From CAG-390 sp045636385 (GTDB taxonomy: Bacteria; Bacillota; Clostridia; Oscillospirales; CAG-272), in assembly GCA_045636385.1 (NCBI GenBank), contig JAZTXK010000023.1:1-64000 (forward strand): a DNA stretch of 64,000 nucleotides. The letters are read 5' to 3'. The number at the start of each line of letters is the position of its first letter. Within the stretch, counting starts at the first letter, position 1. Below are positions 34,892 to 43,668 of this stretch, piece by piece. The notes under the pieces were generated by a model. The model made no database searches. It worked only from the letters and a program-made list of their open reading frames with translations, and was not told the DNA's origin. The position numbers and the translations under genes are program-made.

Positions 34892-36739
34892 ATGAATAAT
34901 AACAACGGTATGCCCGGAAACGCCGAGCTGATCGCTCTTGCCAACCGCCGCAGAGAGCAGCTTAAAAAAGCCGAGGAGGAACGCCGCCGCGCCGCCGAAC
35001 AGCAGGCGCAGTCCCGTCCTCAACCCCAACCTCAACCTCGTCCTCAACCCCAACCGCGTCCGCAGCCTCAACCTCGTCCTCAACCTCAGCCCCAGCCTCG
35101 TCCTCAGCCTCAGCCACAGCCTCGTCCCCAGACTCAACCTCGTCCCGATGACGCGGAGCGTGCAAGACGGGCGGAGGAGGAAGCCCGTCGCAGACAAGCC
35201 GAAGAAGCTAAAAGACGCGAAGCCGAGGCTCGCGCCAAAGCAGAGGCTGAAAAGAGAAAAAAAGAAGCTGAGCATCGTATTGCACGCGATAAAGCGGCGG
35301 CGGAAAAAAGAAAACGCCGCGAAGAACGCGCACAGGCGAGTGCCGAAAGGCTCGCCGCGTTCCGCAAAGAATACAAGGGTGTATTAAAGGACGCCGTTGG
35401 ATATTTCGCCGTCTTTCTCTGCCTGATCCTCATACTCTGCGCCGCAAGCGCGTCGTTCATCCTTATCCGAATGCTGAACTACGGAGAGCCCGAAGCTCTG
35501 CCCGAGCGGATCACGCTGACGGTCGACGGAAGAAGTCAAAAATTTGATTACGGCGAGCTGGTGCGCGACGGAATCTACTATATCAATTTTCAAACGGTCG
35601 CCTCGCTTTGCAGACTTTCACAAAGCGGCGACAAGACCGTAACCATATACTCCGCCCCCTGCGGCGAGCAGATAAGATTCGCCACGCCGCCCTCGCGTAC
35701 CGTACTCATCAACGGTAACGCCGTTACGGCGGAGGGAGATTATATCCTCGTCGGAGACGATCTGTGGGTGCCGCTCTCGCTCATCAGCGAATATTTTCTC
35801 GGCATCGACGTCACCGTGACCGAAGGCAAGGATGCTGAAACGAAAGTGCCCTTTATTAAGATCAGCATTTCCCGCATCGAAGAAGGCGACGGATACGCCG
35901 AGGTAAGCTTCCTGCTCAAAACCAATCACGTCATCAACGGCATTTCAAATATAACCCTGCCCGAGGAGCCCGTCACCCTTCCCGACGATGCTCCGCAATA
36001 TGAATTTGCCGCAGATATCTCGCATTATCTCAAATATATGTGCCCCGAGGATTACGATAAGCACATGATCCTCGTAAATCCCTCGCACCCCGCGGACGAG
36101 ACCTACGTTCCCGAAAACCTCGTCGGCGTTCCTAACCCGAGGTACGACAACGGCTCCGCTCTCTGCGAGGACGCATCACTCTCGCTTGAGGCGCTCTTCC
36201 TTGAGATGCACGCGCTCGGATTCCGCGATATGAAGGTTTCGATAGCTTACCGAAGCTACGAGCAGCAAAAGTATCAGTTCGACGTCTACGTCTACAACGA
36301 ACGCTACTATTACCGTTCACATTACGAGACCGAGGGCAAATGGTTCAGCGACGAGGCTTATGCCACCCTCGGAAAGACTTATCTAGAGGAAAAGTACATA
36401 TCTCAGGGCAAGACCTCGCTCTCTGCAGACGATGCCAAGCGCGTGGCGATGTCCTATTCGGCATATCCGGGCACCGGCGACCATCAGACGGGACTCGCAC
36501 TCGACCTCTACCTCCCCGGTTATTCGGGTCTGAAATTTGCGGAGACCGAGGAATACAAGTGGCTCGTTGAAAACGCGTACAAGTTCGGATTCATCTTCCG
36601 CTATCCCGAGGATAAGGAAAATATCACGGGATACAGCTTCGAGCCCGTTCATCTGCGCTTCGTCGGTCAATATCACGCGTCTCTCATCTACGAATCGGGA
36701 CTCTCACTCGAGGAGTACGTTGCAAAATATATTGATTGA
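34892..36739 (+). CDS. VanY-type D-Ala-D-Ala carboxypeptidase with Pro/Gln-rich arm
   Basis: A 615-residue membrane protein. A cytoplasmic arm consists of a Pro/Gln/Arg repeat (42-84) and a highly charged Arg/Lys/Glu/Ala coiled coil (85-160). One transmembrane helix (170-192) leads to a copper-amine-oxidase-like N domain (about 205-330) and a VanY catalytic domain (about 395-610). Zinc-site residues lie in GTGDHQTGLALDLY (His531, Asp538) and EPVHLRF (Glu584, His587), where VHL replaces the common WHY. It should trim the terminal D-Ala from peptidoglycan stem peptides outside the membrane. The cytoplasmic arm is unusual for this family. Confidence 0.88.
   Translation: MNNNNGMPGNAELIALANRRREQLKKAEEERRRAAEQQAQSRPQPQPQPRPQPQPRPQPQPRPQPQPQPRPQPQPQPRPQTQPRPDDAERARRAEEEARRRQAEEAKRREAEARAKAEAEKRKKEAEHRIARDKAAAEKRKRREERAQASAERLAAFRKEYKGVLKDAVGYFAVFLCLILILCAASASFILIRMLNYGEPEALPERITLTVDGRSQKFDYGELVRDGIYYINFQTVASLCRLSQSGDKTVTIYSAPCGEQIRFATPPSRTVLINGNAVTAEGDYILVGDDLWVPLSLISEYFLGIDVTVTEGKDAETKVPFIKISISRIEEGDGYAEVSFLLKTNHVINGISNITLPEEPVTLPDDAPQYEFAADISHYLKYMCPEDYDKHMILVNPSHPADETYVPENLVGVPNPRYDNGSALCEDASLSLEALFLEMHALGFRDMKVSIAYRSYEQQKYQFDVYVYNERYYYRSHYETEGKWFSDEAYATLGKTYLEEKYISQGKTSLSADDAKRVAMSYSAYPGTGDHQTGLALDLYLPGYSGLKFAETEEYKWLVENAYKFGFIFRYPEDKENITGYSFEPVHLRFVGQYHASLIYESGLSLEEYVAKYID
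35015..35143 (+). repeat. Pro/Gln/Arg low-complexity coding repeat
   Basis: Imperfect repeats of CCTCAACC/CGTCCTCA units code residues 42-84 of the VanY protein as alternating Pro-Gln and Pro-Arg pairs. Such an array is prone to slippage and length variation. Confidence 0.85.
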
Positions 36740-36764
36740 CAAAATCCCTCTTTAATGATATAAT
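36736..36764 (+). promoter_or_regulatory. Consensus promoter overlapping the VanY stop codon
   Basis: TTGACA (36736-36741) contains the VanY TGA stop (36737-36739). A 17-base spacer leads to TATAAT (36759-36764). It drives the seven-gene operon ending at 45156. Confidence 0.88.
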
Positions 36765-36799
36765 ATTATGATAACTATTTATGAAAGGACGGTGAGAAT

Positions 36800-38107
36800 A
36801 TGGTAACGATAGCATCGGTTGAAAAGGGCTCGGTCTGCGATAAGCTCGGAATTTGTGCCGGTGACGTTCTCGTTGCGGTCAACTCGCACGAAATTTACGA
36901 TATTCTCGACTACCGCTTCCACCTTTGTGAAAAAAAGATAAAGCTGACGATCCGTCGCGGTGATAAAACGAAGAATTACCGTTTGCGCAAGGAAGAAAAC
37001 GATCTTGATATCGGTCTTGAATTTGCGACCGCACTGATGGACGAAAAGCAATCCTGCAAAAACAAATGCATCTTCTGCTTTATCGATCAGAATCCTCCCG
37101 GAATGCGCGAATCCTGCTACTTCAAGGACGACGACTCGCGCCTTTCCTTCCTCCACGGAAATTACGTTACGCTCACGAACATCAGCGAGCGCGAGGTCGA
37201 GCGAATCATCGAGATGCATATCTCCCCGATCAACGTCTCGGTACATACCACCGATCCCGAGCTTCGCTGCAAAATGCTTTCCAACCGCTTTGCGGGTGAA
37301 AAGCTTTCCTATCTCCGCCGATTTGCCGACGCTGGAATCACTATCTGCGCGCAGATAGTTCTCTGTCGCGGTATCAACGACGGCGCGCACCTCGACCGCA
37401 CGCTCCACGATCTTATGGAATATCTCCCCGCGCTCGACAGCGTTTCGATCGTTCCCGCGGGGCTTACGAAATACCGTGAAAATCTCCCGAAGCTCGAGCT
37501 TTTCTCTCCCGAGGAATGCCGCGCGGTGATCAAGCAGGTCGATCAGTACGGCGACTACTGTATGAAAAAATACGGCACGAGAGTCTTCCTCTGCGCCGAC
37601 GAATTTTACGTCAAGGGCGGCGTGCCGCTTCCCGACGAGGATTTCTACTGCGGATTTTCCCAGCTTGAGGACGGCGTCGGAATGCTGACCTCATTCACCG
37701 CCGACGCGATGCGTGAGCTTGAATTCGCCGAAAAGGGCGAGCGCGACCGCGCAGTTTCGGTCGTTACGGGTCACGCCGCATCCGATACGCTCTCAAAAGT
37801 TGCCCGTCTTTGTGAGGAAAAGCACGGACGCCTCCGCGTCAACGTCATCCGCATCGACAACGTCTTCTTTGGCGAAACCGTTACCGTCGCAGGACTTTTG
37901 ACGGGCGGCGATATGATCGCGGGCTGTCGCGGCAAGGAGCTCGGCGAGATGCTTTTCGTTCCTCGGAACTCTCTCCGCGCCGACGGCGATCTTTTCCTCG
38001 ATAACCTTACTCCCGCAGACCTCGAGCGCGAGCTCGGCGTTCCCGTCAAGCCTCTCGAGGGTGACGGCGCGCAATTTGTCGCCGCGCTTTTCGGATATGA
38101 AATATGA
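36800..38107 (+). CDS. DUF512 radical-SAM/PDZ protein
   Basis: A 435-residue protein. An N-terminal PDZ-like segment (1-65, KGSVCDKLGICAGDVLVAVN) precedes a radical-SAM-type cysteine motif CKNKCIFC (Cys86, Cys90, Cys93) and a TIM-barrel-like region, ending with the DUF512 domain. It is widespread in Clostridia and often beside der, as here, yet its reaction is unknown. The downstream lipoprotein start overlaps its stop by four bases. A 4Fe-4S cluster and SAM chemistry are inferred from the cysteines. Confidence 0.88.
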   Translation: MVTIASVEKGSVCDKLGICAGDVLVAVNSHEIYDILDYRFHLCEKKIKLTIRRGDKTKNYRLRKEENDLDIGLEFATALMDEKQSCKNKCIFCFIDQNPPGMRESCYFKDDDSRLSFLHGNYVTLTNISEREVERIIEMHISPINVSVHTTDPELRCKMLSNRFAGEKLSYLRRFADAGITICAQIVLCRGINDGAHLDRTLHDLMEYLPALDSVSIVPAGLTKYRENLPKLELFSPEECRAVIKQVDQYGDYCMKKYGTRVFLCADEFYVKGGVPLPDEDFYCGFSQLEDGVGMLTSFTADAMRELEFAEKGERDRAVSVVTGHAASDTLSKVARLCEEKHGRLRVNVIRIDNVFFGETVTVAGLLTGGDMIAGCRGKELGEMLFVPRNSLRADGDLFLDNLTPADLERELGVPVKPLEGDGAQFVAALFGYEI

Positions 38108-39063
38108 ATATGAAAAACAAACTAACTCTATTTATTTGTCTTCTTTTGACCGTCTCTCTGCTCTCGGCTTGCTTTGAGGTTGATTGGGGAGAGGACGGAT
38201 ACCGCACGATGCCGCTCGGCACGGGTACAGAAGCCCCCGTCCTGCCCGAGACCGCGCCTCCGGAAACCACGATTGACATACCCGAGATAACCGACGCGCC
38301 CGAAACCACTTCCGCGCCCACGGTTACCGACGAGGTCACGACCTCCGCGCCCGTCGTAACGACCGCGCCCGAGACCACGGCAGAAGAGACCACCGCGCCT
38401 CCCGTGATCGTCACCTACGAATTTGACGTGATCGAAAGCGTCACCGATCTCGGCACGACCGGCGGCAAGAAATGCTCCGCAATCATCCGCTATCCCGCGC
38501 TGACGGGGCTTGAGGATACGGCAAAGCAGGAGGAGATCAACGTCCTCCTCTCGCAGATCGCGGGAGTTGAGTATCAGAACAGACTCCCCAACGTAGGCGA
38601 GTTGATCCCCGCGGGCACGGCAGTAAGCTACGAGATCACCGAGACCGCCGTCACGTATCTCGGCAACAATCTCCTTTCGGTGCGCTCCGAGGGAATCATC
38701 GATTACGTTGACGACTCAAACGACGAAAAATTCGTCTACTGCAACCTCATAAATCTCTCGACAGCCAGAGACATTACTCTGAAAAAGACCTATTCCGATT
38801 TTGGAACCGTTATGAACCTATTCACATCGGGCAAATTTAAGCAGATAAGCGGTGATTCCTCTCTCACAACCGCACTCTCGCTTGAACAGCTGATGGAACA
38901 GTATAAATATCACGCCCAATACGGCACATTCCCCGAATCCTATTTCACCCCCGACAGCCTAGTTCTCGTTGTTGAAACGAACAAAGGAAACGGCTTCTTC
39001 GCCGAATTCTCGATCCCGCTCTCCGAGGTTACCGACTGTCTGTATTACTCACCTACAAAATAA
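38104..39063 (+). CDS. Lipoprotein with Thr/Pro linker, possible PdaC/DUF3298-like domain
   Basis: A 319-residue lipoprotein (lipobox LLSAC, Cys23). A Thr/Glu/Pro/Ala linker (about 40-100) separates the anchor from a globular part. The latter has the DUF3298/PdaC-like pattern (QEEINVLLSQIAG, YEITETAVTYLGNNLLSVRSEGIIDY, TPDSLVLVVE). That family includes the non-catalytic part of some peptidoglycan deacetylases and sigma regulators, so a sensor or wall-binding role is possible. It is translationally coupled to the DUF512 gene. Confidence 0.7.
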   Translation: MNMKNKLTLFICLLLTVSLLSACFEVDWGEDGYRTMPLGTGTEAPVLPETAPPETTIDIPEITDAPETTSAPTVTDEVTTSAPVVTTAPETTAEETTAPPVIVTYEFDVIESVTDLGTTGGKKCSAIIRYPALTGLEDTAKQEEINVLLSQIAGVEYQNRLPNVGELIPAGTAVSYEITETAVTYLGNNLLSVRSEGIIDYVDDSNDEKFVYCNLINLSTARDITLKKTYSDFGTVMNLFTSGKFKQISGDSSLTTALSLEQLMEQYKYHAQYGTFPESYFTPDSLVLVVETNKGNGFFAEFSIPLSEVTDCLYYSPTK

Positions 39064-39084
39064 AATCACTTAAGGAAAAAGAAA

Positions 39085-40419
39085 ATGGCAAAACCAGTAA
39101 TTGCAATAGTGGGCAGACCTAACGTAGGTAAAAGCACACTTTTTAACAAACTCATAGGCGAGCGCCGCGCCATCGTCGAGGACACCCCCGGCGTAACCCG
39201 CGACCGCCTCTACGGCGAGACCGAATGGAACGGTAAGTCCCTCATCGTCATCGACACGGGCGGAATCGAGCCCAAGACCGACGATATCATCCTCGCGCAG
39301 ATGCGCCTTCAGGCTGAGATCGCAATTGAAAGCGCGGACGTTATCTGCTTCGTCTGCGACGTTCGCACCGGTGTTACCGCAAACGACCGCGAGATCGCCG
39401 TTATGCTCAAGAAGAGCGGCAAGCCGATCGTTCCCGTCATCAACAAATGTGACCGCGTAGGTAATCTCCCCTACGAATTCTACGAATTCTACGAGCTCGG
39501 CTTCGACTGCGATCCCGTTCCCGTCTCCTCGGTTCACGGAACCGGCACCGGCGATATGCTCGACGCAGTTCTCGAGGCACTCCCCGAGACCGATGAGGGC
39601 GAAGAGGAGGAAAGCGGCATCAAGGTTGCCGTTATCGGTAAGCCCAATGCGGGCAAGTCCTCGCTCATCAACCGTATCGTCGGCGAGAAGCGACTCATCG
39701 TTTCAAACATTCCCGGAACAACCCGTGACGCTGTTGATACCGTCGTTACCAATCAGTTCGGAACCTATACCTTCATCGACACCGCGGGCATCCGCCGTCA
39801 GGCAAAGATCAAGGACTCGGTTGAGCACTATTCCGTTCTCCGTTCGCACACCGCAGTTGACCGCGCAGACGTCTGTCTCATTATGATCGACGCCGCAGAG
39901 GGCATCACCGAGCAGGACGAAAAGATCGCGGGAATCGCTCACGAGGCGGGCAGAGCTTCCATCATCGTCGTAAACAAGTGGGATTCGATCACCGACAAGG
40001 ACAATTCCACCGTCAACGAATACAATAACAAGATCCGCATCGCTCTCGGCTATATGCCCTACGCGCCCATCATCTACGTTTCCGCGCTGACGGGACAGAG
40101 AGTTACCAACCTCTTCGAGCACATCGACTACGTATATAATCAGTCGGTCACCCGTATCACCACGGGTATGCTCAACGACGTTCTGCGCGATGCTATGATC
40201 CGCGTTCAGCCGCCTTCCGATAAGGGCAAGCGTCTTAAGATCTACTATATGACGCAGATCGGAATCCAGCCGCCCACGTTCGTCATCTTCTGCAACAACG
40301 CAGAGCTCTTCCACTTCTCCTACCAAAGATATATCGAAAACTGCCTGCGTAACACCTTCGGCTTCAAGGGCACGCCCATTAAGCTGATCATTCGCGAAAA
40401 GGGCGACGATAACGATTGA
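39085..40419 (+). CDS. der: Ribosome biogenesis GTPase Der (EngA)
   Basis: A 444-residue protein with two tandem GTPase domains and a C-terminal KH-like domain. The P loops are GRPNVGKS (10-17) and GKPNAGKS in the second domain, with NKCD and NKWD specificity motifs and DTGG/DTAG switch II motifs. Der is essential for 50S ribosome assembly. It starts 22 bases after the lipoprotein and 24 before obg. Confidence 0.97.
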   Translation: MAKPVIAIVGRPNVGKSTLFNKLIGERRAIVEDTPGVTRDRLYGETEWNGKSLIVIDTGGIEPKTDDIILAQMRLQAEIAIESADVICFVCDVRTGVTANDREIAVMLKKSGKPIVPVINKCDRVGNLPYEFYEFYELGFDCDPVPVSSVHGTGTGDMLDAVLEALPETDEGEEEESGIKVAVIGKPNAGKSSLINRIVGEKRLIVSNIPGTTRDAVDTVVTNQFGTYTFIDTAGIRRQAKIKDSVEHYSVLRSHTAVDRADVCLIMIDAAEGITEQDEKIAGIAHEAGRASIIVVNKWDSITDKDNSTVNEYNNKIRIALGYMPYAPIIYVSALTGQRVTNLFEHIDYVYNQSVTRITTGMLNDVLRDAMIRVQPPSDKGKRLKIYYMTQIGIQPPTFVIFCNNAELFHFSYQRYIENCLRNTFGFKGTPIKLIIREKGDDND

Positions 40420-40443
40420 TAATGCCTACACGGAGGTATACAA

Positions 40444-41727
40444 ATGCTTATAGACAGAGTAACTATCCACGTCAGAGCGGGCAACGGCGGTAACGGTGCC
40501 GTATCCTTCAGACGTGAAAAATACGTAAACCACGGCGGTCCCGACGGCGGCGACGGAGGACACGGCGGAAACGTCGTCGTCCGCGTTGACACCAACGTCA
40601 ACACCCTGCTCGATTACCGCTACACCCGTAAGTTTGAGGCTCAGGACGGCGCAAACGGCGGCGGAAAGAAATTCCACGGCGCAACGGGTAAGGACTGCAT
40701 CCTCATAGTTCCCCCCGGAACGCTTCTCAAGGACCCCGAGACCGACAAGATCATCCACGATATGTCGCAGGACGACGGCGCGGACTTCATCCTTTGCAAG
40801 GGCGGCCGCGGCGGCTGGGGTAACCGTCATTTCGCAACCCCCACTCGTCAGGTTCCTATGTTCGCAAAGAGCGGTACCCGTGGCGGCGAGCGCGACGTTA
40901 TCCTTGAGCTCAAGATGCTCGCGGACGTCGGACTTATCGGCTACCCGAGCGTAGGAAAATCCTCGATCCTCTCGAAGATCAGCGCGGCAAAGCCGAAGAT
41001 CGCTGACTATCACTTCACCACCCTCTCCCCCAACCTCGGCGTAGTTAAGACTCCCGGAGGCGGACGCGGATTCGTTGCCGCAGATATCCCCGGTCTTATC
41101 GAGGGTGCGGCTGACGGCGCGGGTCTCGGCCACGCGTTCCTCCGCCACGTTGACCGTTGCAGACTTCTCCTGCACGTCGTTGACATCGCATCGGTTGAAT
41201 ACCGCGATCCCGTCGAGGACATCAAGCTGATCGACACCGAGCTTGAGCGTTACAGCCCCGAGCTTGCGACACGTCCGCAGGTCATCGTTGCGAACAAATA
41301 CGATCTTGTCGATCCCGACGTCGTGGACCTTCCCCGCTTCGAGGAATACTGCGCGTCGCTCGGACGTCAGGTCATCTACGTTTCGGCAATGACGGGCGAA
41401 GGTCTTGACGAGCTTGTAAAGCTCGCCGACTCGATGCTCCAGACTCTCCCGCCCATGATCGTTTACGAGGCTGAATATCAGCCCGAGGACGCTTACGTCG
41501 GCGGTGGTAAGGAAACCACGATCCGCCGCGAGAACGATACCTTCTACGTTGAGGGCGAATGGCTCTTCAACCTTTGCGGTCAGGTCAACTTCGAGGACTA
41601 CGAATCGCTCAACTTCTTCCAGAAGGTTCTTCAGCGCAGCGGAGTTTTCGAGGAGCTTGAAGCCGCAGGCTGCCGCGACGGCCACACCGTTTCGATCTAC
41701 GATTTTGAATTCGATTACGTTAAATAA
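40444..41727 (+). CDS. obg: GTPase Obg (CgtA)
   Basis: A 427-residue protein with the glycine-rich Obg fold (GNGGNGAVSFRREKYV and GGPDGGDGGHGG), an Obg GTPase domain (P loop GYPSVGKSS, DIPGLIEGA, NKYD) and a C-terminal OCT domain. It acts in 50S assembly and stress control. It is in an operon between der and ppa. A strong GGAGG-type site precedes the ATG. Confidence 0.97.
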   Translation: MLIDRVTIHVRAGNGGNGAVSFRREKYVNHGGPDGGDGGHGGNVVVRVDTNVNTLLDYRYTRKFEAQDGANGGGKKFHGATGKDCILIVPPGTLLKDPETDKIIHDMSQDDGADFILCKGGRGGWGNRHFATPTRQVPMFAKSGTRGGERDVILELKMLADVGLIGYPSVGKSSILSKISAAKPKIADYHFTTLSPNLGVVKTPGGGRGFVAADIPGLIEGAADGAGLGHAFLRHVDRCRLLLHVVDIASVEYRDPVEDIKLIDTELERYSPELATRPQVIVANKYDLVDPDVVDLPRFEEYCASLGRQVIYVSAMTGEGLDELVKLADSMLQTLPPMIVYEAEYQPEDAYVGGGKETTIRRENDTFYVEGEWLFNLCGQVNFEDYESLNFFQKVLQRSGVFEELEAAGCRDGHTVSIYDFEFDYVK

Positions 41728-41757
41728 TTAAATTATAATATATTTTGGAGGTCAAAA

Positions 41758-42306
41758 ATGAATATTTGGCATGACATTAATCCCGCCCTCATCACTCCCG
41801 ATGTATTTACAACTCTTATCGAGATCCCCAAGGGAAGCAAGTGCAAATACGAGCTTGACAAGAGCACGGGTCTGCTTCGCCTTGACCGTATTCTTTATAC
41901 ATCCACCCACTATCCCGCAAACTACGGCTTCATTCCCCGTACTTACGCTGACGACGGCGACCCTCTCGACGTTCTTGTAATCGGTATGGAACCCATTTAT
42001 CCTATGACCCTCATCGACGTTTACCCCATCGGCGTTATGCGAATGACCGACGGCGGCAAGCTTGACGACAAGATCATCGCTATCGCTGTTTCTGACCCTA
42101 ACTATAACAATATCAAGACCATCGACGAGCTTCCCACACATATTTTCGACGAGATCATGCACTTCTTCTCTGTCTACAAGCAGCTTGAGAACAAGCAGAC
42201 CGCAGTCCGCGAGCTTTTCGGCCCCGACGAGGCAAGAAGAATCGTTGCCGAAGCTATCGCAGGCTACAATAAGGATATCCTCCCCACCCTCTATCGCTAT
42301 CATTAA
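41758..42306 (+). CDS. ppa: Soluble inorganic pyrophosphatase (family I)
   Basis: A 182-residue family I enzyme that hydrolyses pyrophosphate to phosphate. Characteristic segments are EIPKGSKCKYELD, HYPANYGFIPRTYADDGDPLDVLVIG (catalytic Asp residues) and KDDKIIAI-type region (LDDKIIAIAVSDP). It begins 30 bases after obg behind GGAGG and precedes an oxidoreductase by 18 bases. Confidence 0.95.
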   Translation: MNIWHDINPALITPDVFTTLIEIPKGSKCKYELDKSTGLLRLDRILYTSTHYPANYGFIPRTYADDGDPLDVLVIGMEPIYPMTLIDVYPIGVMRMTDGGKLDDKIIAIAVSDPNYNNIKTIDELPTHIFDEIMHFFSVYKQLENKQTAVRELFGPDEARRIVAEAIAGYNKDILPTLYRYH

Positions 42307-42324
42307 TCAGCGAGGGCTTTCACT

Positions 42325-43656
42325 ATGAGCAAAGTCAGAATAGGCGTGCTTGGCGGTTATCGCGGCAAGACGATGATCAACTGGTGCGTTACCAACAAGG
42401 AGCTCGCCGACGTCGTTGCCATCTGCGATATGAATCCCGACGTTCGTGAAAACGTGCAGAATATGCTTGCCAAAAGCAATTACGAATGCACGCTTTACGA
42501 AAGCTTCGAGGATTTTCTGAATCACGATATGGATGCCGTCGTTCTCGCAAACTTTGCAAACGAGCACGCGCCCTTTGCCATCCGCTGTCTCGAGCGCGGA
42601 CTTCACGTTTTCTCCGAGGTCCTTCCCTGCGCCAATATGAAGCAGGCGGTGGAGCTCGTTGAAGCCGTTGAAAAGTACGGCAAGATCTACGCCTACGGCG
42701 AAAATTACTGCTACTTCCCATCGATGATCGAGATGAAGAAGGAATACCGCCTCGGCAAGATCGGTGAATTCGAATACGGCGAGGGCGAATACGTCCACGA
42801 TTGCGAAAGCATCTGGCCGAAGATCACCTACGGCGACCCGAATCACTGGCGAAATCAAATGAGCGCATTTTTCTACTGCACTCATTCGGCAGGTCCTATC
42901 ATTCACGCGACAGGACTCCGCCCCGTATCCGTCTCCGGCTTTGAGCTTCCCTACGGCAAACGTCATTTTGAAATGGGCGCGCAGAATTCGGGCGCGGCTG
43001 TCGAGATGGTCACTCTCGAAAACGGAGGCGTGTTCAAGAGCCTTCATTTCAACATAAAGGGACACAATACCTGGTACAGTATGTACGGCTCAAAGGGCAG
43101 AATGGAAACAGGGCGTCAAGGCTTTGATAAGCACTCGATCCATTGGCTCTATCAGTGGGCTGAGCAAGAGGACAAGACCACCGATTTCGCCTTCTACCGC
43201 CCATGTGTAGGCGGCGAGCCCTTCGAGGGACGCTTCGGCAAGGTTGGCAAGCGCGAGTATCGCGCGATCTCGGACAGAGGTCAGGATGCAAAGACCTCCT
43301 TCGGACACGCGGGCTCGGATTATTACAGTATGGAAAACTTCGTCAAGGCGATCGTCGGCGACGAAACCGCTGACACCGTCGACGTTTACGAGGCGCTTGA
43401 TATGTTCTTTGTCGGTCATTTCGGATATCTTTCCGCGCTTGACGGCAATATTCCGAAGGCCATCCCCAACTTCCGCAATAAGGATGAGCGCGAGGCGTTC
43501 AGAAACGATACCTCCTGCTCGATAATCGCCTCGGCAGGTGATATGCCTCTGCCCTTCTCGACCAAGGAGCACGAGGAGATCCCCGCAGAAAACTACGAAA
43601 AGATCCGCGAAAAATTCGAGGACAACAAGAAGGAACGCAAGCAATACGGATTATAA
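42325..43656 (+). CDS. Gfo/Idh/MocA family oxidoreductase
   Basis: A 443-residue NAD(P)-dependent sugar-derivative dehydrogenase. The Rossmann motif is a variant GVLGGYRGK, and the usual EKP motif is replaced by SEVLPC (FSEVLPCANMKQAVE), so catalysis may differ. The C-terminal beta-sheet domain has YVHDCESIW and HAGSDYYSM. It is translationally close to ppa and DUF4886, so it is part of the housekeeping operon. The substrate is unknown. Confidence 0.82.
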   Translation: MSKVRIGVLGGYRGKTMINWCVTNKELADVVAICDMNPDVRENVQNMLAKSNYECTLYESFEDFLNHDMDAVVLANFANEHAPFAIRCLERGLHVFSEVLPCANMKQAVELVEAVEKYGKIYAYGENYCYFPSMIEMKKEYRLGKIGEFEYGEGEYVHDCESIWPKITYGDPNHWRNQMSAFFYCTHSAGPIIHATGLRPVSVSGFELPYGKRHFEMGAQNSGAAVEMVTLENGGVFKSLHFNIKGHNTWYSMYGSKGRMETGRQGFDKHSIHWLYQWAEQEDKTTDFAFYRPCVGGEPFEGRFGKVGKREYRAISDRGQDAKTSFGHAGSDYYSMENFVKAIVGDETADTVDVYEALDMFFVGHFGYLSALDGNIPKAIPNFRNKDEREAFRNDTSCSIIASAGDMPLPFSTKEHEEIPAENYEKIREKFEDNKKERKQYGL

Positions 43657-43668
43657 AGGAGGACAGCT

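Noticed and set aside
34103..35275. Long minus-strand ORF with Arg-Leu repeats
   Set aside because: It is the antisense of the MnmM gene and of the VanY Pro/Gln repeat; its repeats come from the complement of the CCTCAACC array and it has no binding site.
40426..41685. 419-residue minus-strand ORF
   Set aside because: Antisense to obg, whose glycine-rich fold and GTPase motifs are unmistakable.
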